DNA of 64,000 nucleotides, taken from the NCBI RefSeq assembly GCF_035607535.1, contig NZ_JAYDZX010000017.1:124001-188000 (forward strand), written 5' to 3'. Shown piece after piece: positions 17,084 to 25,676 of the stretch. Each line of letters starts with the position of its first letter. Positions within the stretch are counted from its first letter, which is position 1. The position numbers and the translations under genes are program-made. The notes beneath the pieces are model-generated. The model was not told the origin of the DNA. It searched no databases and worked only from the letters and a program-made list of their open reading frames with translations. This DNA is from Salinimicrobium sp035607535. GTDB taxonomy: Bacteria; Bacteroidota; Bacteroidia; Flavobacteriales; Flavobacteriaceae.

Positions 17084-19015
17084 TTAATCCCAGTCATCTG
17101 TTCTAAATGGAGAGGCAGGCAGTCCTTCTCTGTTGTAGAGATTAGCCGTATCGGGATTATCTGCCCAGGCATATCGTACTGCTACAGGATTCGAGACCTC
17201 AGGATGATAAACCACTACTTTGTTTCCTCTTATCACAGCTTTTGCCCAGCGCCATTTTCTATCCTTTCCTGCAATGGCAAAATGTTCAAGAGAATTGCCA
17301 TTTTTGGCAACCAATCCGCTTCCTGTATTTTTGAAGCTAATTATAATCGAGTCTTTCTCCCTAACAAAAGAATCGTAGAGCGGTCCGGCTGGCACAATTT
17401 CTTCATTATAAGCAACTTTTTTTGCTGCCCGTGCAAGCCTTTCGCCGACTGCTTTCTTGTTTAGGGGATGAATGTCATTCCATTCCCCTACATCTATAGT
17501 TACTGCCATTCCGGTTTTGGGAAGGGACAGGGTCTTAGTCTGGGATTCTCGAAGCCTGGCCCAACTACTTTCACCTGGCTCTTCCCGGGGTTCCATAAAG
17601 TTTGCCAGTTGCACAAACAGGAAAGGAAGTCGCGGTTGCTCCAATTGCTTCCGCCAGTCCTTTATAAGAGCTGGAAATAGCCTTTCATACTCCACAGGAT
17701 TATCGGCATTTGATTCCCCCTGGTACCATATAACTCCTTTTAAAGAGTAGTCTGTAAGAGGGTGGATCATGGCGTTGTACAGGCCCAGGGGCTTCCATCT
17801 TATAAAGGTTTGACCTCTTAAAGATGGCATCTCCACCCCAAGTTTATATTTCCATTCTCCCCTAAGATCAATTTCTGAATCTTCAAAGATGAGCTTATAT
17901 GGCTTATCTGTAACAAACCCGCCTCTTCCGCTCTCATTGGTGATCCTTATGCTAATGCTGTTCTGTCCCGGCTTCAAAATTCCTGCCGGTATCGAATATC
18001 TTCGTGGAGGATACTGATACGTTGTATTTCCTACAAAGTGGCCGTTGACAAACACTGAATCGGCATCCACGATTCTTCCTAGTAACAATTTCGGTGATTG
18101 GCCTGCCAGCTCTTGCGGGATCTCAAATGTCCTTCTGAACCAAACCACCCCATTTTTGTGGCCGAGTTCATCATCGGCCCAGTACCCCGGAATTTCCATG
18201 CTGCTCCATCCGGACGTGTCAACCTGTTCGTTTTTCCATTTATTCGGGATCCCTACATCCTCCTTTACAGCCTTACGATGCCAGCTTCCAATTCTTTCAG
18301 CATCATTGTTTTGAATGCTGTCCCTAAAGTCTGAAATTTTATACTGAATTGCTTCAGCATAATGATTTGGAAATTCTTTTAAAGCTTCTTCGCTCATCCA
18401 GGCTTCTGCAGGGGAACCCCCAAGGCTCGAATTGATGATCCCAATTGGAACCTGGTATTGATCGTATAGATCTTTGGCAAAGAAATAAGCAACAGCTGAT
18501 AGCTGCCTGATATTTTCCGGGGTTACAGGTTCCCACTTGCCTCCCTCAATTTCCTCCCGGGCCTCTTCAAAATGATAGTTTTTAGGCACTTCAAAAAATC
18601 GAAGCTGGGGATTATTGGCATTGGCTATTTCATCGGCATACAAAGGTTCAACTCTTCCCATAGATAATTCCATGTTAGATTGTCCAGAGACCAGCCATAC
18701 GTCACCTACATATATGTCCTTTAATTCGATTTTATTACTTCCCGCAATTGTCATAATGAATGGCCCACCTTCTTCAAGTCCTGAAAGATCGATGGTCCAT
18801 TTTCCATTATTATCTGCACGGGTGTTGTACTCCTTCCCCCTGAATAGAACAGAAACAGGTTCCCCTTCAGAAGCCCATCCCCATAGCTTGATGTCTGTAT
18901 CCCGCTGCAGCACCATGCCGTCGCTTATTAGTTTCGGCAATTTTACCTGACCAAACGCAGCAACAGAGAAGATACAAAACAGTACTGCAGATAATAAAGC
19001 TCTGGATTTTGACAT
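17084..19015 (-). CDS. SGNH-type carbohydrate acetylesterase (CE20/sialate-O-acetylesterase-like)
   Basis: Automated annotation would call this sialate O-acetylesterase, but its neighbours argue for removal of acetyl groups from xylan or xylo-oligosaccharides. A signal peptide ends near AAFGQ. The catalytic serine is in VSGQSNME near residue 113, WYQGESNAD is the third conserved block, and DVGEWNDIHP near residue 510 supplies the Asp-His pair. Between about residues 245 and 400 a beta-sandwich is inserted (from WKNEQVDTSGWSSMEIPG), resembling the sugar-binding domain of GH2 enzymes; the same insertion is described for CE20 esterases. The 643 residues fit that architecture. It is last in the - strand xyl operon, 11 bases after the GH43 gene. 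No lipobox was seen, so it is probably periplasmic. Confidence 0.82.
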   Translation of the reverse strand: MSKSRALLSAVLFCIFSVAAFGQVKLPKLISDGMVLQRDTDIKLWGWASEGEPVSVLFRGKEYNTRADNNGKWTIDLSGLEEGGPFIMTIAGSNKIELKDIYVGDVWLVSGQSNMELSMGRVEPLYADEIANANNPQLRFFEVPKNYHFEEAREEIEGGKWEPVTPENIRQLSAVAYFFAKDLYDQYQVPIGIINSSLGGSPAEAWMSEEALKEFPNHYAEAIQYKISDFRDSIQNNDAERIGSWHRKAVKEDVGIPNKWKNEQVDTSGWSSMEIPGYWADDELGHKNGVVWFRRTFEIPQELAGQSPKLLLGRIVDADSVFVNGHFVGNTTYQYPPRRYSIPAGILKPGQNSISIRITNESGRGGFVTDKPYKLIFEDSEIDLRGEWKYKLGVEMPSLRGQTFIRWKPLGLYNAMIHPLTDYSLKGVIWYQGESNADNPVEYERLFPALIKDWRKQLEQPRLPFLFVQLANFMEPREEPGESSWARLRESQTKTLSLPKTGMAVTIDVGEWNDIHPLNKKAVGERLARAAKKVAYNEEIVPAGPLYDSFVREKDSIIISFKNTGSGLVAKNGNSLEHFAIAGKDRKWRWAKAVIRGNKVVVYHPEVSNPVAVRYAWADNPDTANLYNREGLPASPFRTDDWD

Positions 19016-19026
19016 TTTTGGAAGCT

Positions 19027-20157
19027 CTAGTTTGTAACTACATCCGGCTCCTCCTCCTTGAAGGAACTTATGGTTTTAATGGTGCCATCCTCGTTGTATT
19101 CAAGTTTAGCAACTTTCATACTTCTAAGATATGTCTTGCCTCCGGAAAGGGAGCTATCGTGATAGAAGAGATACCACTGGCCATTATGTTCCACAATCGA
19201 ATGGTGATTTGTCCATCCCAAAACCGGCTCAAGAATTACCCCCTGGTAAGTAAAGGGACCATAAGGACTGTCGCCGATGGCATAAGCGATGTTATGTGTG
19301 TCTCCGGTAGAATAGGAGAAATAATATTTTCCATTGTATTTATGAACCCAGGCAGCTTCAAAGAACCTTCTTTCATTATCGCCTGTGGTAATTGGATTTC
19401 CATTCTCGTCCAGGATCTGTACATCCTTTAACTCTTCAGCAAAACCTAACATATCATCACTCATGCGGGCCACTTTCGGACTTAAGGCCGGCTCATCATC
19501 TGCAGGATAAAGATCTTGCTCTCCCTGGTATTCGTTATTGCGATATCGTTGCAATTGGCCGCCCCAGATTCCGCCCAGGTACATGTAATATTCTCCATCT
19601 GTATCTCTGAATACTGCAGGATCTATACTGTAGCTTTTGGCAATGGGTTCTTCCTGAGGGGTAAACGGTCCTGCCGGTGAATCTCCAACCGCAACTCCAA
19701 TTCTAAAGATGTCATTCTCGTCTTTTGCGGGGAAGTATAGATAATATTTTCCATCCATTTCGGCAGCATCGGGCGCCCACATTTGCCTTTTAGCCCAGGC
19801 GACCTCCTCAACGTCCAGCACTACTCCGTGATCTGTAATTTCACCTCCTACGCTGTCCATGGAGTAAACGTGATAATCTTTCATGTTGAAGTGCGCTCCC
19901 GTATCATCTTCAGGAATTCCTGAATCCCAGTCGTGGGAAGGATACACATAGATCTTCCCTTCAAAAACATGAGCAGAAGGATCTGCCGTATAGTTATCTG
20001 TTACCAGTGGCTCCGAGGCAAATTGCGGTAGAGTATCACTGGAAGCAGCGGGAGCTGTTTCGGTTTCCGGAGTCTTGTTCTCATTTCTACACCCTGTTAG
20101 AAAAGCAGCTGCTATAAGAAAGAGTCCTACTCTTTGAAAATTTAATTTTTGTTTCAT
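19027..20157 (-). CDS. GH43 beta-xylosidase, lipoprotein
   Basis: Exo-acting glycosidase expected to release xylose from xylo-oligosaccharides. A lipoprotein signal peptide ends FLTGC with the acylated cysteine at residue 23, followed by a disordered Thr/Ala/Glu-rich linker. The catalytic domain fills the rest: general base in NYTADPSAHV near residue 59, pKa modulator in YSIDPAVFRD, and general acid in RFFEAAWVHKYNGKYY. TNHHSIV and WYLFYHDSS are typical of subfamily 1 xylosidases. There is no C-terminal binding domain, unlike the GH43 at 2250. It follows xylA after a 103-base gap that carries a strong stem-loop, so its expression may be set apart from xylA within one transcript. Confidence 0.92.
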   Translation of the reverse strand: MKQKLNFQRVGLFLIAAAFLTGCRNENKTPETETAPAASSDTLPQFASEPLVTDNYTADPSAHVFEGKIYVYPSHDWDSGIPEDDTGAHFNMKDYHVYSMDSVGGEITDHGVVLDVEEVAWAKRQMWAPDAAEMDGKYYLYFPAKDENDIFRIGVAVGDSPAGPFTPQEEPIAKSYSIDPAVFRDTDGEYYMYLGGIWGGQLQRYRNNEYQGEQDLYPADDEPALSPKVARMSDDMLGFAEELKDVQILDENGNPITTGDNERRFFEAAWVHKYNGKYYFSYSTGDTHNIAYAIGDSPYGPFTYQGVILEPVLGWTNHHSIVEHNGQWYLFYHDSSLSGGKTYLRSMKVAKLEYNEDGTIKTISSFKEEEPDVVTN

Positions 20158-20202
20158 GATTGTGAGTTTATGCGATGAGCTTTGAATTAAAGCAGTTAAT
20201 AT

Positions 20203-20225
20203 GCCGGAGTCTTAAAGACTCCGGC
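20203..20225. other. Intercistronic stem-loop between xylA and GH43
   Basis: Perfect 9-bp stem GCCGGAGTC / GACTCCGGC with loop TTAAA, and no T-run on either strand. It sits in the only long gap of the xyl operon, so an mRNA-stabilising or processing element is more likely than a terminator. Confidence 0.75.
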
Positions 20226-20260
20226 CTCTATTAAAAGGTTTTACTGCTTAAACGAGAAAG

Positions 20261-21574
20261 TTAATAGGAATTGGCAATAATTTGCTCGAGTAACTCCTGT
20301 TTTCCGCTAATTTGTTTTGGTTCGCCGTTTTCACGTGCAATTCTGCTTAGATCTTCAAGCGAGAGTTCTCCGTTTTCATATTTTGCTCCGTTACCGGAAT
20401 CAAATGACGCGTAACGATCCTTACGAATTTGTTTATACTTTGAATTTTCAAGTACATTGTTAGCACAGATCAAACCTCTGGCAAACACATCCATTCCTGA
20501 AACGTGCGCAATGAATTTATCTTCAAGATCGGTAGAGTTACGGCGGACTTTGGCATCAAAGTTTATTCCACCACCTTGTAGTCCACCTCCTTCGAGGATG
20601 ATGAGCATGGCCTGGGTGATCTCGTAAAGATCGATTGGGAATTGATCTGTATCCCAGCCGTTTTGGTAATCTCCTCTGTTAGCATCTATACTGCCCAGCA
20701 TACCTGCATCTACTGCAACTTGTAATTCATGTTCGAAGGTATGACCTGCCAGAGTTCCGTGATTAACTTCAAGGTTTAATTTGAAATCCTTCTCCAGTCC
20801 ATACTGCTTAATGAAATGGAGAGAAGTGGCGGCATCATAATCATATTGGTGTTTTGTTGGCTCCATAGGCTTGGGTTCAATGAAGAAATTTCCTTTGAAG
20901 CCCTGCTTTCTCGCATAGTCCTTACAAACATTCAGGAATCTTCCTAAATGATCAAGTTCTCTTTTCATGTCGGTGTTCAAAAGGCTCATATAACCTTCTC
21001 GTCCACCCCAGAATACGTAGTTTTCTCCGCCCAAAGCAATGGTGGCATCAAGTGCAATTTTTGCCTGTGCACCCGCATAGGCAAGTACGTCAAAGTTGGG
21101 ATTGGTGGCAGCCCCGTTCATATAACGTGGATTGCTGAACAAGTTTGAAGTTCCCCACAACAATTTAATTCCAGTGTCTTCCTGCTTTTTCTTTGCATAC
21201 TCCACCATTGTCTGGAGTCTTTTTTCAAACTCAGCAAGAGTGGGGGCTTCGTCAACAACATCTACATCATGGAAACAGTAGTAGGGCGTTCCCAGTTTAG
21301 TCATAAACTCAAAAGCTGCATCCATTTTATCCTTTGCCCTCGTAATGGGGTCGTTACTCCGGTCCCAGGCGAAAGTTTCTGTGCCCGGTCCAAATGGATC
21401 ACTTCCGGTATTGTTGAAGGTGTGCCAGTAAGCTGTGGCAAATCGCAGATGTTCTTTTAGAGTTTTTCCTGCTACAACTTTGTTCTCGTCGTACCACTTA
21501 AAAGCAAGAGGGTTGTCGCTTTCCCTGCCTTCATATTTTATTTTGTCGATGTTCTTGAAAAATTTTGATTCCAT
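20261..21574 (-). CDS. xylA: Xylose isomerase
   Basis: Converts D-xylose to D-xylulose in the cytoplasm, the first step of the isomerase pathway. The 437-residue protein is of the long (class II) type. It shows FATAYWHTF and GSDPFGPGT at the N-terminus and FHDVDVVDE with the catalytic histidine near residue 101. WGGREGYMSLLNTD, FIEPKPMEPTKHQYDYD and LEVNHGTLAGHTFEHE carry the metal ligands, and GSIDANRGD follows. It is 2 bases downstream of xylB, so the genes are cotranscribed and probably translationally coupled. The downstream stem-loop at 20203-20225 may protect this message. Confidence 0.98.
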   Translation of the reverse strand: MESKFFKNIDKIKYEGRESDNPLAFKWYDENKVVAGKTLKEHLRFATAYWHTFNNTGSDPFGPGTETFAWDRSNDPITRAKDKMDAAFEFMTKLGTPYYCFHDVDVVDEAPTLAEFEKRLQTMVEYAKKKQEDTGIKLLWGTSNLFSNPRYMNGAATNPNFDVLAYAGAQAKIALDATIALGGENYVFWGGREGYMSLLNTDMKRELDHLGRFLNVCKDYARKQGFKGNFFIEPKPMEPTKHQYDYDAATSLHFIKQYGLEKDFKLNLEVNHGTLAGHTFEHELQVAVDAGMLGSIDANRGDYQNGWDTDQFPIDLYEITQAMLIILEGGGLQGGGINFDAKVRRNSTDLEDKFIAHVSGMDVFARGLICANNVLENSKYKQIRKDRYASFDSGNGAKYENGELSLEDLSRIARENGEPKQISGKQELLEQIIANSY

Positions 21575-21576
21575 TT

Positions 21577-23073
21577 TTAATCTTTATTTATTTTAATGTT
21601 GTTTTTCCATTGTTCGTAAATATCCTGATAACGTGCAGAGAGCTCCTTGTCGGGCTCCAAACATTCCAGTCGCTCCAGGTTCTCAAAAGCTTCGCTCAAA
21701 TTTTTGAAGTATCCCAGGCCAAAGGCTGCACCACGAGCTGCCCCCTCTGCTCCCGAAGTATTATAAAGTTCAAGCTGCGCCTGGGTAGTATTGCAGAAAA
21801 TTTCTCTAAATACCGGACTCAGGAAAAGATTCCCCTTCCCGGCGCGCACAATTTCTCCCGAGGTGCCCAGGGATTTCATGACCTCAAAGCCATAGTTCAT
21901 GGCAAAGACAATTCCTTCACAGGCAGACCTTACAAGGTGAGCGGGTTGATGAATGTTGAAATTGAGATTTTCAATTCCCGAATTGGCTTCTTTGTTATTA
22001 AAGATTCTTTCCACTCCATTCCCAAACGGATAGAAACGAAGGCCTGCACTACCTGGTTCTGTCTTTGCAGCTTCAGTATTTAGCAGCTCATAAGAAATAA
22101 GTTCACTGTTGCCCAGGGACATTATTCTCCGAAGCCATTGATACAATATCCCCGATCCATTAATTATCCCCAGCAGTCCATTTCTTTTTTGCCTTTCAGT
22201 ATTATTTACATGCAGGAATGTGTTAATCCGGTTTTCAGGGTCGTAGGCGTCGCTATTTGTAACGGCATATATAACTGCTGAGGTTCCAGCCGTTGTGGCT
22301 ATTTCTCCGGGATTCAGTACATTGAGCGACAGTGCATTATTTGGTTGGTCGCCGGCACGATAGGTGACTTTTACATTTTTATCAAATCCCAGCTCTTCGG
22401 CAATTTTGGGATTAATAGTAGCCTGCTCCCCAAAAGTGGGCACGATTTCGGGAATAAGATTTTCATCCAGACCCATATTTTCCAAAACCTCTACAGCGAG
22501 CCGGCCTTCAGGAAAATTCCAGAGTGCAGCTTCAGATAAACCAGAAGAAGTGGTCTGAGCTGTTCCCGTTAATTTCGCAGCAATGAAGTCCCCGGGAAGC
22601 ATCATGTATTTTGCCTCGGCATAAACCCCGGGCTCATTCTGTTTTACCCAGCCTAGCTTAGAGGCTGTGAAATTACCGGGGCTTCCGAGGATTTGCTCCT
22701 GACATTTTTTTTCACCGATGGATTTGTAAGCTTCTTGTCCAATTTGAGCCGCTCTGCTATCACACCAGATTATTGAAGGTCGTACAGGATCAAATTTTTC
22801 ATTGGTAATAACAAGACCATGCATCTGGTAAGCTATACCTATTCCTTTTATTTGTTTAAGATCAAACCTGTGTTCGTTCCTTATGGTATTAAGACCTTGT
22901 TTGAAATACTGCCACCAACTATTGGGATCCTGCTCTGCCCATCCGTGTTTCGGGGCTCTCATTTCCATTTCAAAATCGGGCGCAGTGACAGAACATACCA
23001 CAGTCCCTTTTTCTGCATTCAACACCGATAGCTTTATTGAAGAGCTTCCCAGATCAATTCCTAAAAAGTACAT
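21577..23073 (-). CDS. xylB: Xylulokinase
   Basis: Phosphorylates D-xylulose to xylulose 5-phosphate with ATP. It is a FGGY-family sugar kinase of 498 residues. The N-terminal phosphate-binding loop reads FLGIDLGSSSIKLSVL, a MHGLV segment follows near residue 80, and the catalytic aspartate lies in YRAGDQPNNALSLNVL near residue 240. The C-terminal lobe has AGKGNLFLSPVFREIFCN and GAEGAARGAAFG. The gene lies between xylE (1-base gap) and xylA (2-base gap). Such tight packing indicates one operon started upstream of xylE. Confidence 0.97.
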   Translation of the reverse strand: MYFLGIDLGSSSIKLSVLNAEKGTVVCSVTAPDFEMEMRAPKHGWAEQDPNSWWQYFKQGLNTIRNEHRFDLKQIKGIGIAYQMHGLVITNEKFDPVRPSIIWCDSRAAQIGQEAYKSIGEKKCQEQILGSPGNFTASKLGWVKQNEPGVYAEAKYMMLPGDFIAAKLTGTAQTTSSGLSEAALWNFPEGRLAVEVLENMGLDENLIPEIVPTFGEQATINPKIAEELGFDKNVKVTYRAGDQPNNALSLNVLNPGEIATTAGTSAVIYAVTNSDAYDPENRINTFLHVNNTERQKRNGLLGIINGSGILYQWLRRIMSLGNSELISYELLNTEAAKTEPGSAGLRFYPFGNGVERIFNNKEANSGIENLNFNIHQPAHLVRSACEGIVFAMNYGFEVMKSLGTSGEIVRAGKGNLFLSPVFREIFCNTTQAQLELYNTSGAEGAARGAAFGLGYFKNLSEAFENLERLECLEPDKELSARYQDIYEQWKNNIKINKD

Positions 23074-23074
23074 G

Positions 23075-24688
23075 CTAGTTCTGCTTTTGTCTGATCCAAA
23101 TATTTTCCATGTCTTCGAGAGTTCTTCCCTTCGTTTCAGGTACGTACTTCCAGATAAAGAGTCCTGATAGAATTGCCATTACCCCATAGATCCAGTAAGA
23201 AAAACCGTGGTTAAAACTTTCTACTAAAGCCTCGTTGTTGTTCATCATTGGGAAAGTCCAGGAAACTATTAGATTTGCCAGCCATTGTACAGCAACAGCC
23301 ACGGCCATCACACCTCTGATCTTGTTGGGGAAAATTTCTGATAGCAGTACCCATACCACAGGTCCCCAGGACATGGCAAAGGCGGCTATATACAGTAGCA
23401 TGAGGAGCAAGGCCGGTAATCCCTCCACTTCCCAATAAAGCGTAAAGCCAAGACCAATCATACTAACTGCCATAATGGCGCTACCTATCATCATTAATTT
23501 CCTTCGACCAAATTTGTCGACAGTCATGATCGCAAGCACTGTAAACAGCATGTTAATGGCTCCCACGATGATGGTTTGCAGCATAGAGGCGTCTGTCTCC
23601 ATTCCCATTCCTCTAAAGATCTCTGGAGCGTAATAGAGTACAACGTTTATTCCTACGAACTGCTGAAATATAGATAATAAGATACCTATAATAACCACTG
23701 TCCAGCCAAAGGATAGCCAGTGTGATCTTGTTCTGCTGAAGGATGCCTTGATTTCCTGTAAGATCTGGTTTGCTCTTTCAGGTCCATTAAGTTGGGTAAG
23801 GACCTTCCTTGCATTTTCCTCCCGTCCTTTCATTGTTTGGAAACGGGGGGTTTTAGGAACCAACAACAGAAAAATGAAGAACAGAACTGCCGGGATTGCT
23901 TCGGAGATAAACATATAACGCCAACCTTCTTCATTGATCCACGTTTCGGTTTGTCCCCGTACAATGAAATAGTTGACAAAATAAACCACCAACATTCCCG
24001 TCACGATGGCGAACTGGTTAAATGAAACCAGTTTACCCCGCATATCGGCAGGAGCCATTTCGGCAATGTACATAGGTGCAAGCATACTCGCCAATCCTAC
24101 TCCAATTCCACCTATGATCCTGTAAATGATAAAAGCAGAAAGATTGTTCCCGGGGAAAATATCCAAAGCTTCAGGATAAGCAGAGCCACATGCAGAGATT
24201 AAAAAGAGAATCGCAGCTACTATGAGTCCATTGCGACGCCCTATGGAATTAGCTATGTTATCCCCAAAGGATGCCCCTATTATACATCCCACGAGAGCAC
24301 TACTAATCATGAACCCGAGAATTGAATTTCTTAGGTTCTCTGTTAGAACATCTGGGAGAGCCAAAAACTGGAAATAATATAAAGCTCCTCCTATTAGAAA
24401 AAACAAAGCAATGATGGTATAGGCCGTACTCTTCTTAAAGAACTTCAGAATAAAAGAACTGAAAAGTAGGACAATCCCGAAAATACAGATGCTAAGGATA
24501 ATTTTAAACTGAAAAATACTTTTCGCTGCGAATACGGAATCGTTTTCGAGAGTGAAAATAAAATAATTTTCAAGGGCTCCTACGGCCCCGGAAATAACTG
24601 CTGTATCGTAACCAAATAACAACCCGCCCAGGCTGGCAACTATAGTTATTAGATACACGCTTTTTTTGCTGGTTTGAAGTGTTGACAT
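23075..24688 (-). CDS. xylE: Sugar-porter MFS transporter, probable D-xylose:H+ symporter
   Basis: Inner-membrane transporter of the major facilitator sugar-porter family, expected to carry xylose into the cytoplasm. It has twelve hydrophobic segments and the family signatures GGLLFGYDTAVISGAVGAL near the N-terminus, GRRNGLIVAA after TM2-3, IGGIGVGLASMLAPMYIAE in TM4, QFVGINVVLYYAPEIF in TM7, and VPETKGRTLEDME at the C-terminus. At 537 residues it is longer than E. coli XylE (491) because of an enlarged segment around residues 40-90 with extra hydrophobic stretches. It is the first gene of the xyl operon. A dyad that may bind the neighbouring Nudix regulator lies 57-77 bases before its start. 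Confidence 0.93.
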   Translation of the reverse strand: MSTLQTSKKSVYLITIVASLGGLLFGYDTAVISGAVGALENYFIFTLENDSVFAAKSIFQFKIILSICIFGIVLLFSSFILKFFKKSTAYTIIALFFLIGGALYYFQFLALPDVLTENLRNSILGFMISSALVGCIIGASFGDNIANSIGRRNGLIVAAILFLISACGSAYPEALDIFPGNNLSAFIIYRIIGGIGVGLASMLAPMYIAEMAPADMRGKLVSFNQFAIVTGMLVVYFVNYFIVRGQTETWINEEGWRYMFISEAIPAVLFFIFLLLVPKTPRFQTMKGREENARKVLTQLNGPERANQILQEIKASFSRTRSHWLSFGWTVVIIGILLSIFQQFVGINVVLYYAPEIFRGMGMETDASMLQTIIVGAINMLFTVLAIMTVDKFGRRKLMMIGSAIMAVSMIGLGFTLYWEVEGLPALLLMLLYIAAFAMSWGPVVWVLLSEIFPNKIRGVMAVAVAVQWLANLIVSWTFPMMNNNEALVESFNHGFSYWIYGVMAILSGLFIWKYVPETKGRTLEDMENIWIRQKQN

Positions 24689-24744
24689 TATAAAATTGGA
24701 ACTTATGGTTTAAGTGACTACAAGTTTAAATAATAATTTTTACT

Positions 24745-24765
24745 TTAGCAATTAATTGGTGCTAA
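24745..24765. promoter_or_regulatory. Candidate operator between xylE and the Nudix regulator
   Basis: Perfect inverted arms TTAGCA / TGCTAA separated by nine bases, with an outer ACTTTA / TAAAGT pair on the same axis, offset by a few bases. It sits between the two divergent starts and would suit control of both genes. That the Nudix protein binds it is inference. Confidence 0.55.
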
Positions 24766-24847
24766 TATTAAAGTCTTCTTAAAATTGCAGATCAGTATTA
24801 AAAACTTCTCAGTATTGAAGAATTTTAAATCGCAATTCATCTAGTCC

Positions 24848-25567
24848 ATGAAAAAAGAATTATTAGATATTGAATCTGGAGAACTTGTTTCTACCTCGGT
24901 GATGAGCACCATAACCATTGACTGCACCATCTTTGGCTTTGAGAACGGTAGTCTTGAGGTTCTTTTAGTCAAACATGCTCAGGGTATTAGCAAAGGAAAA
25001 TGGGGTCTTCCCGGAGGATGGATTCAGGAAAAAGAGAGTATTGATGCAGCAGCTCATCGCTTGTTGAGAGAGCTAACGGGGCTTGATAATATCTTTCTCG
25101 AACAACTCAAAGCTTTTGGAGAACCAGATCGTTTTCCTCTGGGGCGAGTGATCACAGTAGGATATTATGCCCTTGTAAAGAGACAGGACTACAGCATTAA
25201 AGCCGGGTTCACTGCCTCGGAAGCAAGGTGGTTTAAAATTAAAGACTGCCCTCCGCTAATTTATGACCATAATGAGATCTTAAACTTCAGCATAGAAAAT
25301 CTTAGAAGAAAAGTTAGACAGGCTCCTATAGGTTTCAATCTTTTGCCAGAAAAATTTACTCTTCTCCAATTGATGCAGCTCTACGAGGAAATTCTTGATC
25401 TGGAAATGGATAAGCCTAACTTTAGAAGAAAATTTTTGAGAATGAAGCTCCTGGTAGATGTGAATGAGAAGCAGAAAGATGTTTCCCATCGCGCTGCAAA
25501 ACTATACAAGTTCGACGATAACACCTACAAAAAGTTAACCCAAAAGGGTTTTAATTTCGAGTTTTGA
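24848..25567 (+). CDS. Nudix-type transcriptional regulator (XylR/AraR/NrtR-like)
   Basis: Cytoplasmic regulator with a Nudix sensor fold followed by a winged helix; in Bacteroidetes such proteins control pentose genes. The Nudix domain covers about residues 20-150. Its box is degenerate: after GGWIQEKESIDAAA the text is HRLLRELTGLD, where the canonical RE..EE glutamates are partly replaced by leucine, so hydrolase activity is unlikely. The remaining 85 residues (from FNLLPEKFTLLQLMQLYE) look like the NrtR winged helix with the usual FRRKFLRM. The gene diverges from xylE. Together these features suggest a xylose or arabinose-derived ligand and control of the xyl operon. Ligand and sign of control are not shown. 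Confidence 0.85.
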   Translation: MKKELLDIESGELVSTSVMSTITIDCTIFGFENGSLEVLLVKHAQGISKGKWGLPGGWIQEKESIDAAAHRLLRELTGLDNIFLEQLKAFGEPDRFPLGRVITVGYYALVKRQDYSIKAGFTASEARWFKIKDCPPLIYDHNEILNFSIENLRRKVRQAPIGFNLLPEKFTLLQLMQLYEEILDLEMDKPNFRRKFLRMKLLVDVNEKQKDVSHRAAKLYKFDDNTYKKLTQKGFNFEF

Positions 25568-25599
25568 GTAAATTCTCTTAAAACTTTCTCTTTTGATCA

Positions 25600-25631
25600 T
25601 TGATGCGGTTGGTCAACTTTGGCTATATTTG
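25600..25631 (+). promoter_or_regulatory. Probable promoter of lacI-type gene
   Basis: TTGA, 20 bases, then TATATTTG, a match to the Bacteroidetes -7 consensus TAnnTTTG. It ends 45 bases before the start codon. Confidence 0.55.
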
Positions 25632-25676
25632 TCTACGGCCGATAAGAAGGAATTCTTATCTCTCAAGTAGCAATTC

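Noticed and set aside
17084..19015. Sialic acid metabolism
   Set aside because: The gene resembles sialate esterases only by family name; no other sialic acid gene is present and all neighbours concern xylan.
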